From: Streptomyces cyaneogriseus subsp. noncyanogenus
GTDB lineage: Bacteria > Actinomycetota > Actinomycetes > Streptomycetales > Streptomycetaceae
Direction: 5' to 3'
Length of the DNA: 64,000 nucleotides
Assembly (NCBI RefSeq): GCF_000931445.1
Contig: NZ_CP010849.1
Span: 6,076,001 to 6,140,000 of the forward strand
Positions 25,901-36,299 of this stretch are shown piece by piece; within the stretch, counting starts at the first letter, position 1, and each line of letters opens with the position of its first letter. The position numbers and the translations under genes are program-made. The notes beneath the pieces are model-generated. The model saw only the letters and a list, made by a program, of their open reading frames with translations. It did not search any database and had not been told where the DNA came from.

Positions 25901-26907
25901 CCGGCGAGATGGTCGAGTGCGGCTACCCGCGCAACGACATCCTGCGCCGCCCGGGGACGGAACAGCGCGAGCGCGAGATCCGGCGCCGGATCGGCCTGCC
26001 GGAGGGCAAGCGTGTCGTGCTGTACGCCCCCACCTGGCGCGACGACCAGTTCTACGCGCCCGGCAAGTACAAGCTCGACTTCCGCGTCGACCTCGAGGAC
26101 GCGCGGCGCCGCCTGGGCCCCGACCACGTGCTCATGGTCCGCCGCCACCCCAACGTGGTGGACCCGGTTCCGGGCGCCGGCGACGGCTTCGTCTTCGACG
26201 TCTCCGACTACCCCGACATGGCCGATCTGTCCCTGATCACCGATGTGATGATCACGGACTACTCGTCCCTGATGTTCGACTACGTCAACACCGGCCGCCC
26301 CATCCTCTTCTTCACCTACGACCTGGACCACTACCGCGACACGCTGCGCGGCTTCTACTTCGACTTCGAGAACAGCGCGCCCGGGCCGCTGGTGTCCAGC
26401 TCCGAGGAGCTGGTGACGGCCATCCGGGACATCGAGCGGATCCAGGAGGCCTACGCCGAGCGCTACCGCTGGTTCCAGCGCGAGTTCTGCGACCTGGACG
26501 ACGGGTACGCCGCCGCGCGGCTCGCCGACCGCATGCTGGTCGCCGGGGGCGACCTCGCGCCCGAGGAGGCCACGGCCCCGGCGGTCGGCACCGTCGACAC
26601 CCGGCACGCCGTACGCGCGCTCACCCCGATCCAGTGGAACGCCCAGCGCTGGTTCACCCCGCAGCGGCCCCCGGCGGCGGAGGAACACGCCGCCGCCCAC
26701 CTGGCGAACGCGATCCCCGGGCAGGCGCCCGCCGGGGGCGGCGGCGCCCCGACCGCGCAGCCGCAGCCGCAGTACGCCCGGGAGCCGGCCCTCGGGCCGC
26801 AGCACCACCTCCAGCCGGCGCAGCTGGCCCTGCTTCCGCAGCCGTACGGCCGGCCGGCGGCGGCCGAGTCGCCGCAGGGCAGGGCGGTCGAGGGCGTGAT
26901 CGTATGA
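22927..26907 (+). CDS. Two-domain glycosyltransferase / CDP-glycerol glycerophosphotransferase
   Basis: A 1326-residue cytoplasmic or membrane-associated fusion for teichoic-type polymer synthesis. Residues 1-330 are a GT2 transferase: LSVIVPFQDVEMYLAECLES, VDDGSTD and the metal-binding FVDGDDV are intact. Residues about 330-830 are beta-rich and of unknown role. Residues about 850-1210 match the CDP-glycerol:polyglycerophosphate transferase family (TagB/TagF): VVQTWHGTPLKKIG, VLYAPTWRD, MVRRHPN and DVMITDYSSLMFDY. The tail is Pro/Gln-rich. Start: TTG 22927, six bases after TAGGAG. It probably makes a wall polymer attached by the adjacent LCP protein. A T-rich hairpin terminator follows. Confidence 0.9.
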   Translation: MAQFPRLSVIVPFQDVEMYLAECLESIARQSFRDFEVILVDDGSTDASPRIAADFCAADPRFRLIRQESHGPGHARNTGLRATHPQAEFLAFVDGDDVIPEYAYELLTRTLRESDSDFVSGNVQMMNSTKKWQSPLHKGPMQKNRRGTHITRFEALIYDRTVWNKVFRRSFWDYHRIAFPEGVMYEDSWVNMYAHFRATKVDVVSDIVYYWRRREGGAAPSITQRHSELSNLRDRVAAVRSVSRFLAERRSRLYEDSKRKYDLACLKSDLMLHLKVLPDADEEYRLAFMEWANAFLDEADTSIIDELPADARVKWLLVREGRLAELLDVIEFERRGGPMPVQRRFHRYLNYPYLGDRTIGLDKKAYRLDKELSLHGALTGARWSTNGDLLTLTGTAYVRFINVHKRHMSVKAIALRNKKQGRMVITAAKTTYAPQATERSNQNRYCYDWAGFEARIDTTRLKRKGQWVEGTWDVAAGVLSRGLFRYRGIDRGGAGTAANPPYRYVDKNTRILPLFLQGKLKLRVEVVRCRITGHRIAGDQLELRGVYLGPKVPEWGKLRFTSMNGAGRHDAPAHFTPGGEGWCTFTAKVPLRALVPGYRADAQTGADIPKSWSMGSNGWKTTFHVEGRKMTMYPVMAQETPDGHYRMPGSLQTREGDREVVVHRNGSGYLVLFERATLPRAAYARWREDGSLEIHGRYLAADRLSPEEYRAAHLVVRSRAHGDERAVPLTWNGNAFSGRLTPAAMRTLAGDIPLAAGRWDFFLRRQDLSAVAREDRLEDLMVKIEQVVIGSFPQEYEANERRYELQAEAYDRLSLLVHSAMPDHARGPYRQKQLRTKAYPAARREKVRPAILFDAFKGTQYSDSPRALHEELVRRRVDLEHLWVVRDDQVQVPPTAKPVRMWSPEWYHALATSRYVVANNHLPDWFQKRDGQVVVQTWHGTPLKKIGHDIEAIHFADQRYLERVEKEVQNWDMLVSPNSFSTPILRRAFGFPGEMVECGYPRNDILRRPGTEQREREIRRRIGLPEGKRVVLYAPTWRDDQFYAPGKYKLDFRVDLEDARRRLGPDHVLMVRRHPNVVDPVPGAGDGFVFDVSDYPDMADLSLITDVMITDYSSLMFDYVNTGRPILFFTYDLDHYRDTLRGFYFDFENSAPGPLVSSSEELVTAIRDIERIQEAYAERYRWFQREFCDLDDGYAAARLADRMLVAGGDLAPEEATAPAVGTVDTRHAVRALTPIQWNAQRWFTPQRPPAAEEHAAAHLANAIPGQAPAGGGGAPTAQPQPQYAREPALGPQHHLQPAQLALLPQPYGRPAAAESPQGRAVEGVIV

Positions 26908-26909
26908 CC

Positions 26910-26960
26910 CCGGCGGCCGGGCCCGCGCCATGGTCGCGCGCCCGGCGGCCGGCGCCTTTT
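26910..26960 (+). terminator. Terminator after the fusion transferase
   Basis: CCGGCGGCCGGGC (26910-26922) pairs with GCCCGGCGGCCGG (26940-26952) with one mismatch, and TTTT follows at 26957-26960. It sits between convergent genes. Confidence 0.7.
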
Positions 26961-26975
26961 GCGCCCGGCGGGCGG

Positions 26976-27890
26976 TCAGCCGGTGCGCACCCCGAGCAGG
27001 AGCGCCCTGTGGTCGGAGACACCGGTGTCGCGCACGGCGCAGCGGACTCGGGGCAGCCCGGTGAAGAGGTAGTCCAGCTTGTGCCCGGACGTGTGGGTGG
27101 TCCGTCCCGCGCGGGAACGCCCCGACGCCTGGTCGCACTCCCGGTGGGCGGTGTAGGGGGCGGACGGCCACACCCAGGAGCTGGGACCGCCGGGCCCCGG
27201 CGGTGCCGTGTTCAGGTCGCCCCCGTAGACGGTGCGCCGCCGTGGCACGGCGGAGACCAGGGTCCTCATCTGGTCGTCGCGCAACTCCCAGCCGGGATGG
27301 GCCAGATCACTGCCGGCCGGGCTCAGATGGGCGTTGCACAGCCGGACGTCGTGCGCGGCGACCGAGGCGCACAGGATGCCGCGCTGGAGCCCCACCGACG
27401 GCTGGCGCGCGGGCAGGGAGGCGACGCGGGACAAGGGGTACGCCGCGAGGATCGCGACACCGGCGGCTCCCCGGCCCGCTCCGGCACAGCGCACGGTGGT
27501 CCGGCGACCGGCACCGTCCCGCCAGGTGTAGGCGTGGAACGCCGTGTGCCAGGTCCGGCCCAGCGCCGTGCGCGCCGCCCGCACATCGGCCGCGCACGCC
27601 TCCTGGAGGAGGACCGCCCGCGCACCGGACCGGGTGGCGAGCGCCTCGATCCCGCGCCGCTTGGCGGCCTGGCCGCCGGTGTCCGCGCAGTTCCACTGGC
27701 GTACACCGCACATGTTCCAGGTCGCGACGGTCAGGGTGCGCGCGGGCGCCGTGGATGTGGCCGGCCCGGCGGTCCGCACCACGGCCGCCGCGACCGCGAG
27801 CCCCAGCAGGGCCGCCGCCGCGGTCACCCGTCGGCGCACCCGGCGCCCGGCCGGCCCGGGAACGCCCCGGGAACTCGTCGACAACACCAC
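26976..27890 (-). CDS. Exported endonuclease/exonuclease/phosphatase family protein
   Basis: A 304-residue EEP-fold (DNase I-like) metal-dependent hydrolase, exported or membrane-anchored: a basic start is followed by a hydrophobic helix (residues about 20-40) and the mature domain. Seen: TLTVATWNMCG (metal-binding Asn), VLLQEAC (metal Glu), YGGDLNT (catalytic Asp-x-Asn) and the final SDHRALLLGV (catalytic Asp-His). Several Cys suggest extracytoplasmic disulfides. The substrate could be nucleic acid, inositol phosphate or sphingomyelin-like lipid. Start: GTG 27890 or the next codon; no clear ribosome-binding site. The frame is open much further upstream but overlaps the divergent hydrolase gene. 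Confidence 0.8.
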   Translation of the reverse strand: MVLSTSSRGVPGPAGRRVRRRVTAAAALLGLAVAAAVVRTAGPATSTAPARTLTVATWNMCGVRQWNCADTGGQAAKRRGIEALATRSGARAVLLQEACAADVRAARTALGRTWHTAFHAYTWRDGAGRRTTVRCAGAGRGAAGVAILAAYPLSRVASLPARQPSVGLQRGILCASVAAHDVRLCNAHLSPAGSDLAHPGWELRDDQMRTLVSAVPRRRTVYGGDLNTAPPGPGGPSSWVWPSAPYTAHRECDQASGRSRAGRTTHTSGHKLDYLFTGLPRVRCAVRDTGVSDHRALLLGVRTG

Positions 27891-28013
27891 GCCATGATGA
27901 CCCGTCCGAGCCCATGCCCACGTCCGGCGTCCGCGCACTTCTCGGGCATTCGACTCACCGGGGGTACCGAGGTCTCCCGACTCCGCAGCACTTGAGGGAA
28001 GAGGAACCACACG

Positions 28014-29471
28014 ATGTCCAGAACACCCGCGCGGAGCCGGCAGGTGCTCCACGGGATAGACGCCTCGGGAAGCCACCCCGTCGAGTACCGCTTCGCCCAC
28101 GCCAGGAACGGCAACCGGCACCTCGTGGTGGTCTTCGCCAACCTCTTCGCCCCCGACGACTACGGCTGGGCCACCGGCATCCTCGACAACCTCCGGTCGA
28201 ACATCCTGTGGATCCGTGACCGGTTCGACGGCCAGAACACGTACTACCTGTGCCAGGGGATGGACTTCGGCGTCGAGCGCTCGGTGATCGGGCTCATCAC
28301 CAGGGTGATGAAGTCGCTGAACCTGACGCCCGGCGACGTGACGCTGTGGGGCAGTTCGAAGGGTGGCACGGCGGCGCTGTACTTCGGCCTCCGGTACGGC
28401 TTCCGCAACATGGTCGCGAGCGTCCCGCAACTGCGGATCGGGACGTTCGTGCGCGAGGTCTACCCCGACGTCGGGCGGCACATGCTGGGCGCCGACATGG
28501 CCGATGACCACGTCCGGACCCTGGACGCGATCATGCCCGACCTGCTGTCGGCGGGCGCCAACCCGGACGCGCACCTGTATGTGGTCTCCTCGCCCCAGGA
28601 CGAGCAGTACGCCACGCAGGTCGAGCCGTATCTGCCGCTGCTCCAGCGGTACCAGAACTTCAACTTCGTCTTCAGCGAGTCCCCGTTCATCACGGACCAC
28701 GGAAAGGTCACCCAGCGCAACACGCCCCCGCTGCTGGGCATCGCCTACCTGCTGGTCGAGGGAATCTCCCCGCGGCTCGGCATCACCCGGCACGGCTACG
28801 AGGAGCCCGAGGCCGACAGATCCGGCATCGACGCCTTCCTCACGTCGACCTCGGTGGTGCAGAGCTCCTTCGCCGCCCCGGTCGTGACCACGCCCGAGGA
28901 GCACCAGATGCTGCCCGCGGGAGCCGTGCGTCTCGCCGGCTGGGCGCCCGGCGCGGTCCGGGTGAGCCTGTGGGAGAACGGCAAGTACCTCGCCTCGGCG
29001 CCGGTGGGCGCCGACGGCGGATGGGTCTGGGAGCCCGGCCGGCCGTGGAGCGCGGGCGAACACGCCGTACGGCTCTTCGCCGTCGACCCCCACGGCTACC
29101 AGTCGGAGCGTACGGACGTCCGGTTCACCGTGTCGGAGCGGGACTACGCGGGGCACCACCCCCAAGGCACGCTCCCGGCGCCGGTGGTCCACCTCCCCGA
29201 CCTGCCCGGCGGCCTGCCGGAGACGGCGGGACTGGCCGGCTCGGCCCCCGGGGCGGCCCAGGTGGGATTCCGGGAGAACGGGGTCTTCCTGGGGGCGGCG
29301 GCCGTGGCCGCCGACGGCCGCTGGGCCTGGGACCCGGGCTGGTCCTGGGCCCGGGGCGCGCACCACGTCGAGGTCGTCGCGGTGGACGCGGCGGGCGGCC
29401 AGTCCCCGGCCGTCGCGGTCTCCTTCACGGTCGTGGGCACCCCGGCCGGGGCGGGACCGGCCGCGTACTGA
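28014..29471 (+). CDS. Asp2-like alpha/beta-hydrolase with two Ig-like domains, copy 1
   Basis: A 485-residue protein. Residues 1-290 form an alpha/beta-hydrolase-like domain with a nucleophile elbow W-G-S-S-K-G-G (112-118, Ser115) and likely triad partners Asp196 (SSPQDEQY) and His229 (FITDHGKV). This SKGG elbow recalls the accessory Sec protein Asp2, an acetyltransferase acting on adhesin glycans. Two Ig-like repeats follow (about 300-380 and 395-475), each with ENG-x-[YF]-L-x-[SA]-A, W-x-W-[DE]-P-G and a final FTV strand. No signal peptide or membrane helix. The next gene is a close paralogue. GAGGAA lies upstream of the ATG. The role is unknown; its neighbours suggest envelope glycopolymer modification. 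Confidence 0.7.
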   Translation: MSRTPARSRQVLHGIDASGSHPVEYRFAHARNGNRHLVVVFANLFAPDDYGWATGILDNLRSNILWIRDRFDGQNTYYLCQGMDFGVERSVIGLITRVMKSLNLTPGDVTLWGSSKGGTAALYFGLRYGFRNMVASVPQLRIGTFVREVYPDVGRHMLGADMADDHVRTLDAIMPDLLSAGANPDAHLYVVSSPQDEQYATQVEPYLPLLQRYQNFNFVFSESPFITDHGKVTQRNTPPLLGIAYLLVEGISPRLGITRHGYEEPEADRSGIDAFLTSTSVVQSSFAAPVVTTPEEHQMLPAGAVRLAGWAPGAVRVSLWENGKYLASAPVGADGGWVWEPGRPWSAGEHAVRLFAVDPHGYQSERTDVRFTVSERDYAGHHPQGTLPAPVVHLPDLPGGLPETAGLAGSAPGAAQVGFRENGVFLGAAAVAADGRWAWDPGWSWARGAHHVEVVAVDAAGGQSPAVAVSFTVVGTPAGAGPAAY

Positions 29472-29526
29472 GGCCGCCCCGCCCCTCTTTCCGTCTCCCC
29501 AGCACAGCAGAGAGTTGATCGCGCAC

Positions 29527-31047
29527 ATGTCCAAAGCCCCCGCGTCCGGGCGCCCGCTGCTCACCGGGATCGAGACCTCCGGCACGTTTCCCGTCGAGTA
29601 CCGCTTCACCCACGCCAAGAGCGGCAACCGCCACCTCGTGGTGGTCTTCGCCAACTTCGCGGTGCCGCACGACTACGGATGGTCCAACGGCGTCCTGGAC
29701 AACGTCCGGGCCAACATCCTCTGGATCCGCGACCGGTTCGACGGCATGAACAGCTACTACCTGTGCAAGGAGATGGACTTCTCCCTGGAGCAGTCCGTCG
29801 CCGGGCTCATCTTCAACGTGATGAACGCGCTGGAGCTGACCCCGGACGACGTCACCATGTGGGGCGGCTCCAAGGGCGGCAGCGCGGCGCTGTACTTCGG
29901 GCTGCGCTACGGCTTCCGGAACATCGTCTCCCTGGTGCCCCAGTTCCTGATCGGCACCTATGTGCAGCGGGTCCACCCCAAGGTGGCCCGGTTCATGCTG
30001 GGCGAGGGGGTGCCGGAGGAGAACGTACGGGCCGTGGACGCGATCCTGCCCGATCTGGTCCGCGCGCAGACCAACCGGACCGCCAACATCTACCTGCTGT
30101 CCTCTCCCCAGGACGAGCAGTACACCGAGCAGGTGGAGCCGTTCCTGGGCCTGTTCCAGGGGTACGAGAACTTCAACTTCATCTTCAGCGAGTCGCCCTT
30201 CATCACCGACCACACCCAGGTGACCAGGCGCAACGTGCCCGCCCTCATGGGCATCATCAACCTCCTCGCCGACGGAATGCCGCCCCGTCTGGGCTACGTC
30301 CGCAACGGCTACGAGGAGCCCGACCGCGACCGGTCGGCGATCAGCGCCTATCTGAAGGCCACCTCGGTGGTGCGGGGAGCGGAGTTCCCGCCGCCGGTCG
30401 TCACCGCGCCGGCTCCCCGCGCCGAGGTGCCGAGGACCGCCGTACGGCTCACCGGTTCCGCCCCGGGCGCCGTCCGGGTGAGCGTCTGGGAGCACGGCAA
30501 GTACCTGGGGCAGGCCGATGTCGCCCCGGACGGAAGCTGGTCCTGGGAGCTGGGCCGGGCCTGGAGCAAGGGCCAGCACCCGGTGAAGGTGTACGGCATC
30601 GACGCGGTGGGCTTCCAGTCCCAGCGCACGGAGGTGCTGTTCACGGCGACCGACGGCCCGGTGCACAGCGCCGTGCCGGCCGGTGCGGCGGGGCAGGCCG
30701 CGGGGAGCGCCGTGCCGCAGCCGCCGGTGACGGCCGGGCAGAGCGCGGGCGCCCCCCTGGTCTTCGAACCGGTGGCCTACGAGCAGGTGATGGACGCCCG
30801 GGTGGTCTTCACCGGGTCCGCGCCGGGCGCCGCGCAGGTTGGATTCCGGGAGAACGGCGTCCTGCTGGGCGGCGCCGCCGTCGCCCCGAACGGCACCTGG
30901 TCGTGGGACGGGGGCTGGGCCTGGAACGCCGGTTCGCACGTCGTCGACGTCTTCGCCGTGGACGCCGCGGGCGGCGAGTCCGCGACCACGCGTATCCCCT
31001 TCACCGTCATGGGCGTCTCGACCGGGGTGGGACCGGCCGGCTTCTGA
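29527..31047 (+). CDS. Asp2-like alpha/beta-hydrolase with two Ig-like domains, copy 2
   Basis: A 506-residue paralogue of the preceding gene, with near-identical blocks (NRHLVVVFAN, NILWIRDRFDG, ALYFGLRYGFRN). The elbow is W-G-G-S-K-G-G, and the Asp (SSPQDEQY) and His (FITDHTQV) are kept, so both copies should be active. It has the same two Ig-like repeats, here separated by a longer Ala/Gly/Pro linker. No export signal. Start: ATG 29527; TTG 29515 is in frame, but the AGAGAG site abuts it. It lies 55 bases after copy 1 and ends at a bidirectional terminator. Confidence 0.7.
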   Translation: MSKAPASGRPLLTGIETSGTFPVEYRFTHAKSGNRHLVVVFANFAVPHDYGWSNGVLDNVRANILWIRDRFDGMNSYYLCKEMDFSLEQSVAGLIFNVMNALELTPDDVTMWGGSKGGSAALYFGLRYGFRNIVSLVPQFLIGTYVQRVHPKVARFMLGEGVPEENVRAVDAILPDLVRAQTNRTANIYLLSSPQDEQYTEQVEPFLGLFQGYENFNFIFSESPFITDHTQVTRRNVPALMGIINLLADGMPPRLGYVRNGYEEPDRDRSAISAYLKATSVVRGAEFPPPVVTAPAPRAEVPRTAVRLTGSAPGAVRVSVWEHGKYLGQADVAPDGSWSWELGRAWSKGQHPVKVYGIDAVGFQSQRTEVLFTATDGPVHSAVPAGAAGQAAGSAVPQPPVTAGQSAGAPLVFEPVAYEQVMDARVVFTGSAPGAAQVGFRENGVLLGGAAVAPNGTWSWDGGWAWNAGSHVVDVFAVDAAGGESATTRIPFTVMGVSTGVGPAGF

Positions 31048-31078
31048 GCGCCGCCCGGCCGGTACCGCCCGGATGGCG

Positions 31079-31111
31079 AAAAGGGCCTCCGCACACCGCG
31101 GAGGCCCTTTT
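31079..31111. terminator. Bidirectional Rho-independent terminator
   Basis: AAAAGGGCCTCCGC (31079-31092) and GCGGAGGCCCTTTT (31098-31111) form a perfect 14-bp stem with a five-base loop and T-runs in both directions. It serves the plus-strand hydrolase and the minus-strand fadB gene. Confidence 0.93.
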
Positions 31112-31144
31112 CAGCTGCTTCTCTCTGCTGTCAACCGCGCGCCG

Positions 31145-33270
<2,126 letters not shown>

Positions 33271-33274
<4 letters not shown>

Positions 33275-34488
33275 TTGTCCCCCTCGAAGTGCGGGTTCTC
33301 CCAGATGACCGTCGCGCCCATGCCGAAGCCGACGCACATGGTGGTCAGGCCGTAGCGGACGTGCGGCTGCTCCTCGAACTGACGGGCGAGCTGCGTCATC
33401 AGACGGACGCCCGAGGAGGCCAGCGGGTGGCCGAAGGCGATGGCGCCGCCGTACTGGTTGACGCGCTCGTCGTCGTCGGCGATGCCGTAGTGCTCGAGGA
33501 AGGCCAGCACCTGGACGGCGAAGGCCTCGTTGATCTCGAACAGGCCGATGTCGGAGATGGACAGGCCCGCCTGGGCCAGCGCCTTCTCCGTCGCCGGGAT
33601 CGGGCCGTAGCCCATGACCTCCGGCTCCACGCCCGCGAAGGCGTAGGAGACCAGGCGCATCTTGACCGGCAGGTCGTGGGCGCGGGCGAAGTCCTCGGAG
33701 GCGATGAGGGAGGCGGTGGCGCCGTCGTTCAGACCGGCCGCGTTGCCGGCGGTGACCCGGCCGTGGACGCGGAACGGGGTCTTGAGGTTCGCCAGGTTCT
33801 CCAGCGTGGTGCCCGGGCGCATCGGCTCGTCGGCGGTGACCAGGCCCCAGCCGGTCTCGCCGCCCTCGGGGTTGGTCCGGCGCACCGAGATCGGCACCAG
33901 GTCGGCCTGGATCTTGCCGTTGGCGTACGCCTTGGCGGCCTTCTCCTGGGAGCGCACGGCGTACTCGTCGGCGCGCACCTTGGTGATCTGCGGGTAGCGG
34001 TCGTGCAGGTTCTCCGCGGTCATGCCCATGAACAGGGCGGACTCGTCGACCAGCTTCTCGGAGACGAACCGCGGGTTGGGGTCGACGCCCTCGCCCATCG
34101 GGTGGCGGCCCATGTGCTCGACACCGCCCGCGATGGCGATGTCGTACGCGCCGAAGGCGACGGAACCGGCCACCGTCGTGACGGCGGTCAGCGCGCCCGC
34201 GCACATGCGGTCGATGGAGTAGCCCGGCACGGACTGCGGCAGACCGGCCAGGATGCCGGCGGTACGGCCGAGGGTCAGGCCCTGGTCGCCGATCTGCGTG
34301 GTCGCGGCGATGGCGACCTCGTCGATCTTCTTCGGGTCCAGGCCCGGGTTGCGGCGCAGCAGCTCCCGGATCGCCTTCACGACGAGGTCGTCGGCACGGG
34401 TCTCGTGGTAGATGCCCTTCGGGCCCGCCTTGCCGAACGGGGTGCGGACGCCGTCGACGAAGACGACGTCCCTGACGGTACGAGGCAC
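33271..34488 (-). CDS. fadA: Acetyl-CoA C-acyltransferase (thiolase)
   Basis: A 405-residue thiolase that cleaves 3-ketoacyl-CoA with CoA, the last step of beta-oxidation; it forms a complex with the downstream FadB-like protein. Seen: the nucleophilic Cys in IDRMCAGALTA, the His in AIAFGHPLASSG and the second Cys in TTMCVGFGMG, plus NEAFAVQ. Full family length. Start: GTG 34488, nine bases after GGAGG; an ATG at 34560 would lie upstream of the operator and has no ribosome-binding site. First gene of a two-gene operon with a palindromic operator at 34538. Confidence 0.94.
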
Positions 34489-34537
34489 GATGGCTCTCCT
34501 CCAGGGTGCGGGGTGGCACTGCTGCGGCACGCATGCA

Positions 34538-34564
34538 CTGAGCGCGCGCTCAGCCTCCATGCTA
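34538..34564 (-). promoter_or_regulatory. Promoter and perfect palindromic operator of the thiolase-fadB operon
   Basis: CTGAGCGCGCGCTCAG (34538-34553) is a perfect 16-bp palindrome directly downstream of a minus-strand -10 box TAGCAT (34559-34564), so it covers the transcription start. This is the placement expected of a TetR-type fatty-acid-degradation repressor that responds to acyl-CoA. The regulator gene is not in the window. Confidence 0.6.
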
Positions 34565-34643
34565 CTTGTGGGTAACGTAGCTGCCCAGTCCCCCCGCCGC
34601 GAGCGGCGAAGGTCACACCGTCCGGAAGACGCCGCAATGCGCG

Positions 34644-34700
34644 CGCCCCCGGTCCCGCGGCCGGTCTCGGTGGGATCCCGAGGGCGCGGAACCGGGGGCG
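34644..34700 (-). terminator. Terminator after RNase D gene
   Basis: Arms 34644-34659 (CGCCCCCGGTCCCGCG) and 34685-34700 (CGCGGAACCGGGGGCG) pair over 16 bases with one mismatch; a second small hairpin lies in the loop. It is about 20 bases past the stop at 34721 on the minus strand. Confidence 0.7.
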
Positions 34701-34720
34701 GGCCGGTGGGGCGGAGGGTG

Positions 34721-36007
34721 TCAGGGGTGGGCCGACAGGGCGGCGAGCAGCACGGGCGTCACCTGCTCCACCTGCCAGGGCCGGGCCCCGTACCCGGCGA
34801 GCGCGGCGGCCACCGACTCGGCGTCGAGGGGCTTCGGCGGCTCCCAGCAGACCCGGCGCACCGTGTCCGGCGTGATCAGGTTCTCCTGCGGCATGTTCAG
34901 CTCCTCGGCCAGCGCGCTCACCCCGGCGCGGGCCGCCGACAGGCGGGCGGCGGCGACCGGGTCCTTGTCGGCCCAGGCGCGCGGCGGGGGCGGCCCGGTC
35001 ACCGGCTGTCCCGGCTGCGGCAGCGCGGACTCCGGCAGTGCCCTGGCGCGGTCGATCGCGGCCTGCCACTGCTCCAGCGTCCGCCGCCCCATGCGGTGCC
35101 CGAACCCGTTGAGCGCGGCGAGCGCGTGCGCGTTGGGCGGCAGGGCGGTCGCGGCCTCGACGATGGCCGCGTCGGAGAGCACCTTGCCCGGCGAGACGTC
35201 CCGGCGCTGCGCGATCCGGTCCCGGGCCTCCCACATCTCCCGCACGGCGGCGAGCTGGCGCCGCCGGCGCACCTTGTGCATGCCGGACGTACGGCGCCAC
35301 GGCTCCTTGCGCGGCTCGGGCGGCGGCGCGGCGGCGATGGCGTCGAACTCCTGCCGGGCCCAGTCCAGCTTGCCCTGCCGGTCCAGCTCCTTCTCCAGCG
35401 CGTCGCGCAGGTCGACCAGGAGCTCGACGTCCAGGGCGGCGTAGCGCAGCCACGGCTCGGGCAGCGGGCGCGTCGACCAGTCGACGGCGGAGTGCCCCTT
35501 CTCCAGTACGAAGCCCAGGACGCCCTCGACCATCGCGCCGAGGCCGACCCGCGGGAAGCCGGCGAGCCGCCCGGCCAGCTCGGTGTCGAACAGCCGGGTG
35601 GGCACCATGCCTATGTCGCGCAGGCAGGGCAGGTCCTGGGTGGCGGCGTGCAGCACCCACTCCGCGCCGGACAGGGCCTCGCCCAGAGCGGACAGGTCGG
35701 GGCAGGCGACGGGGTCGATGAGCGCCGTCCCGGCGCCCTGGCGGCGGAGCTGCACCAGGTAGGCGCGCTGCCCGTAGCGGTATCCGGAGGCGCGCTCGGC
35801 GTCGACGGCGACGGGCCCGGACCCGGCGGCGAAGGCGGCGGTCACCCGGGCCAGGGAGGTCTCGTCGGCGATCACGGGCGGAATGCCCTCGCGGGGTTCG
35901 AGCAAGGGGATCGGCGCCTCGGCGGCAGACGGTCCGCCGTCGTCCGGAGGGGCGCCTCCGGTGGTTCGCAGTGAACGGTCTGCTGCGGTCTCGTGGGCGT
36001 CGGTCAC
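34721..36007 (-). CDS. rnd: Ribonuclease D
   Basis: A 428-residue 3'-5' exoribonuclease for tRNA and stable-RNA end trimming. The DEDD catalytic set is visible: VAVDAERASGYRYGQRAY (Exo I, Asp-x-Glu), HAATQDLPCL (Exo II, Asp) and YAALDVELLVDL (Exo III, Tyr...Asp). An HRDC domain follows (about 235-310, ending in ALNGFGHRMGRR), then an actinobacterial C-terminal extension. The first 40 residues are Pro/Ala/Gly-rich. GTG start at 36007, preceded by a GATACT -10-like box eight bases upstream and no clear ribosome-binding site, so the transcript may be leaderless. Confidence 0.92.
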   Translation of the reverse strand: MTDAHETAADRSLRTTGGAPPDDGGPSAAEAPIPLLEPREGIPPVIADETSLARVTAAFAAGSGPVAVDAERASGYRYGQRAYLVQLRRQGAGTALIDPVACPDLSALGEALSGAEWVLHAATQDLPCLRDIGMVPTRLFDTELAGRLAGFPRVGLGAMVEGVLGFVLEKGHSAVDWSTRPLPEPWLRYAALDVELLVDLRDALEKELDRQGKLDWARQEFDAIAAAPPPEPRKEPWRRTSGMHKVRRRRQLAAVREMWEARDRIAQRRDVSPGKVLSDAAIVEAATALPPNAHALAALNGFGHRMGRRTLEQWQAAIDRARALPESALPQPGQPVTGPPPPRAWADKDPVAAARLSAARAGVSALAEELNMPQENLITPDTVRRVCWEPPKPLDAESVAAALAGYGARPWQVEQVTPVLLAALSAHP

Positions 36008-36031
36008 ATGTCAAGAGTATCCGTGCACCGA

Positions 36032-36069
36032 GGGCGCCCGCCGACGGAACGTTCCGTCGGCGGGCGCCC
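36032..36069. terminator. Perfect 38-bp palindrome upstream of rnd
   Basis: The 19 bases at 36032-36050 (starting GGGCGCCCGCC) are exactly repeated inverted at 36051-36069, with no spacer; the centre is GGAACGTTCC. It lies between the upstream minus-strand response-regulator gene and rnd, 25 bases before the rnd start. It may be a terminator that insulates rnd, a cruciform, or a protein site. Confidence 0.55.
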
Positions 36070-36299
36070 AGGGGTCGCAAACCGGTCAGGCCGGTGAAAG
36101 GCCGGGTTCACGCGGGATGGGGGAAGGGGTCACCAGGGTGAAGGAGGTCGGCGGGCGGTGAAGGGGGGAGAGAGGTGCGGGGGGAGACGGTGGGGCACGG
36201 CGGGGATCGGCGGACAAGGGAGAGAAGGGAGAGGGCGGACGGGAGCGAAAGGGAAGGGGAGAGGAGAGGAGGGATCAGGGGGAGGGTCGGGGGTCGGGG
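36070..36299. other. Intergenic polypurine tract
   Basis: No gene is seen. From about 36,110 to 36,300 the plus strand is almost entirely G and A with many GGG runs, which would give a C/T-rich 3' untranslated region for the response-regulator transcript. Frames here are composition artefacts. Confidence 0.6.
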
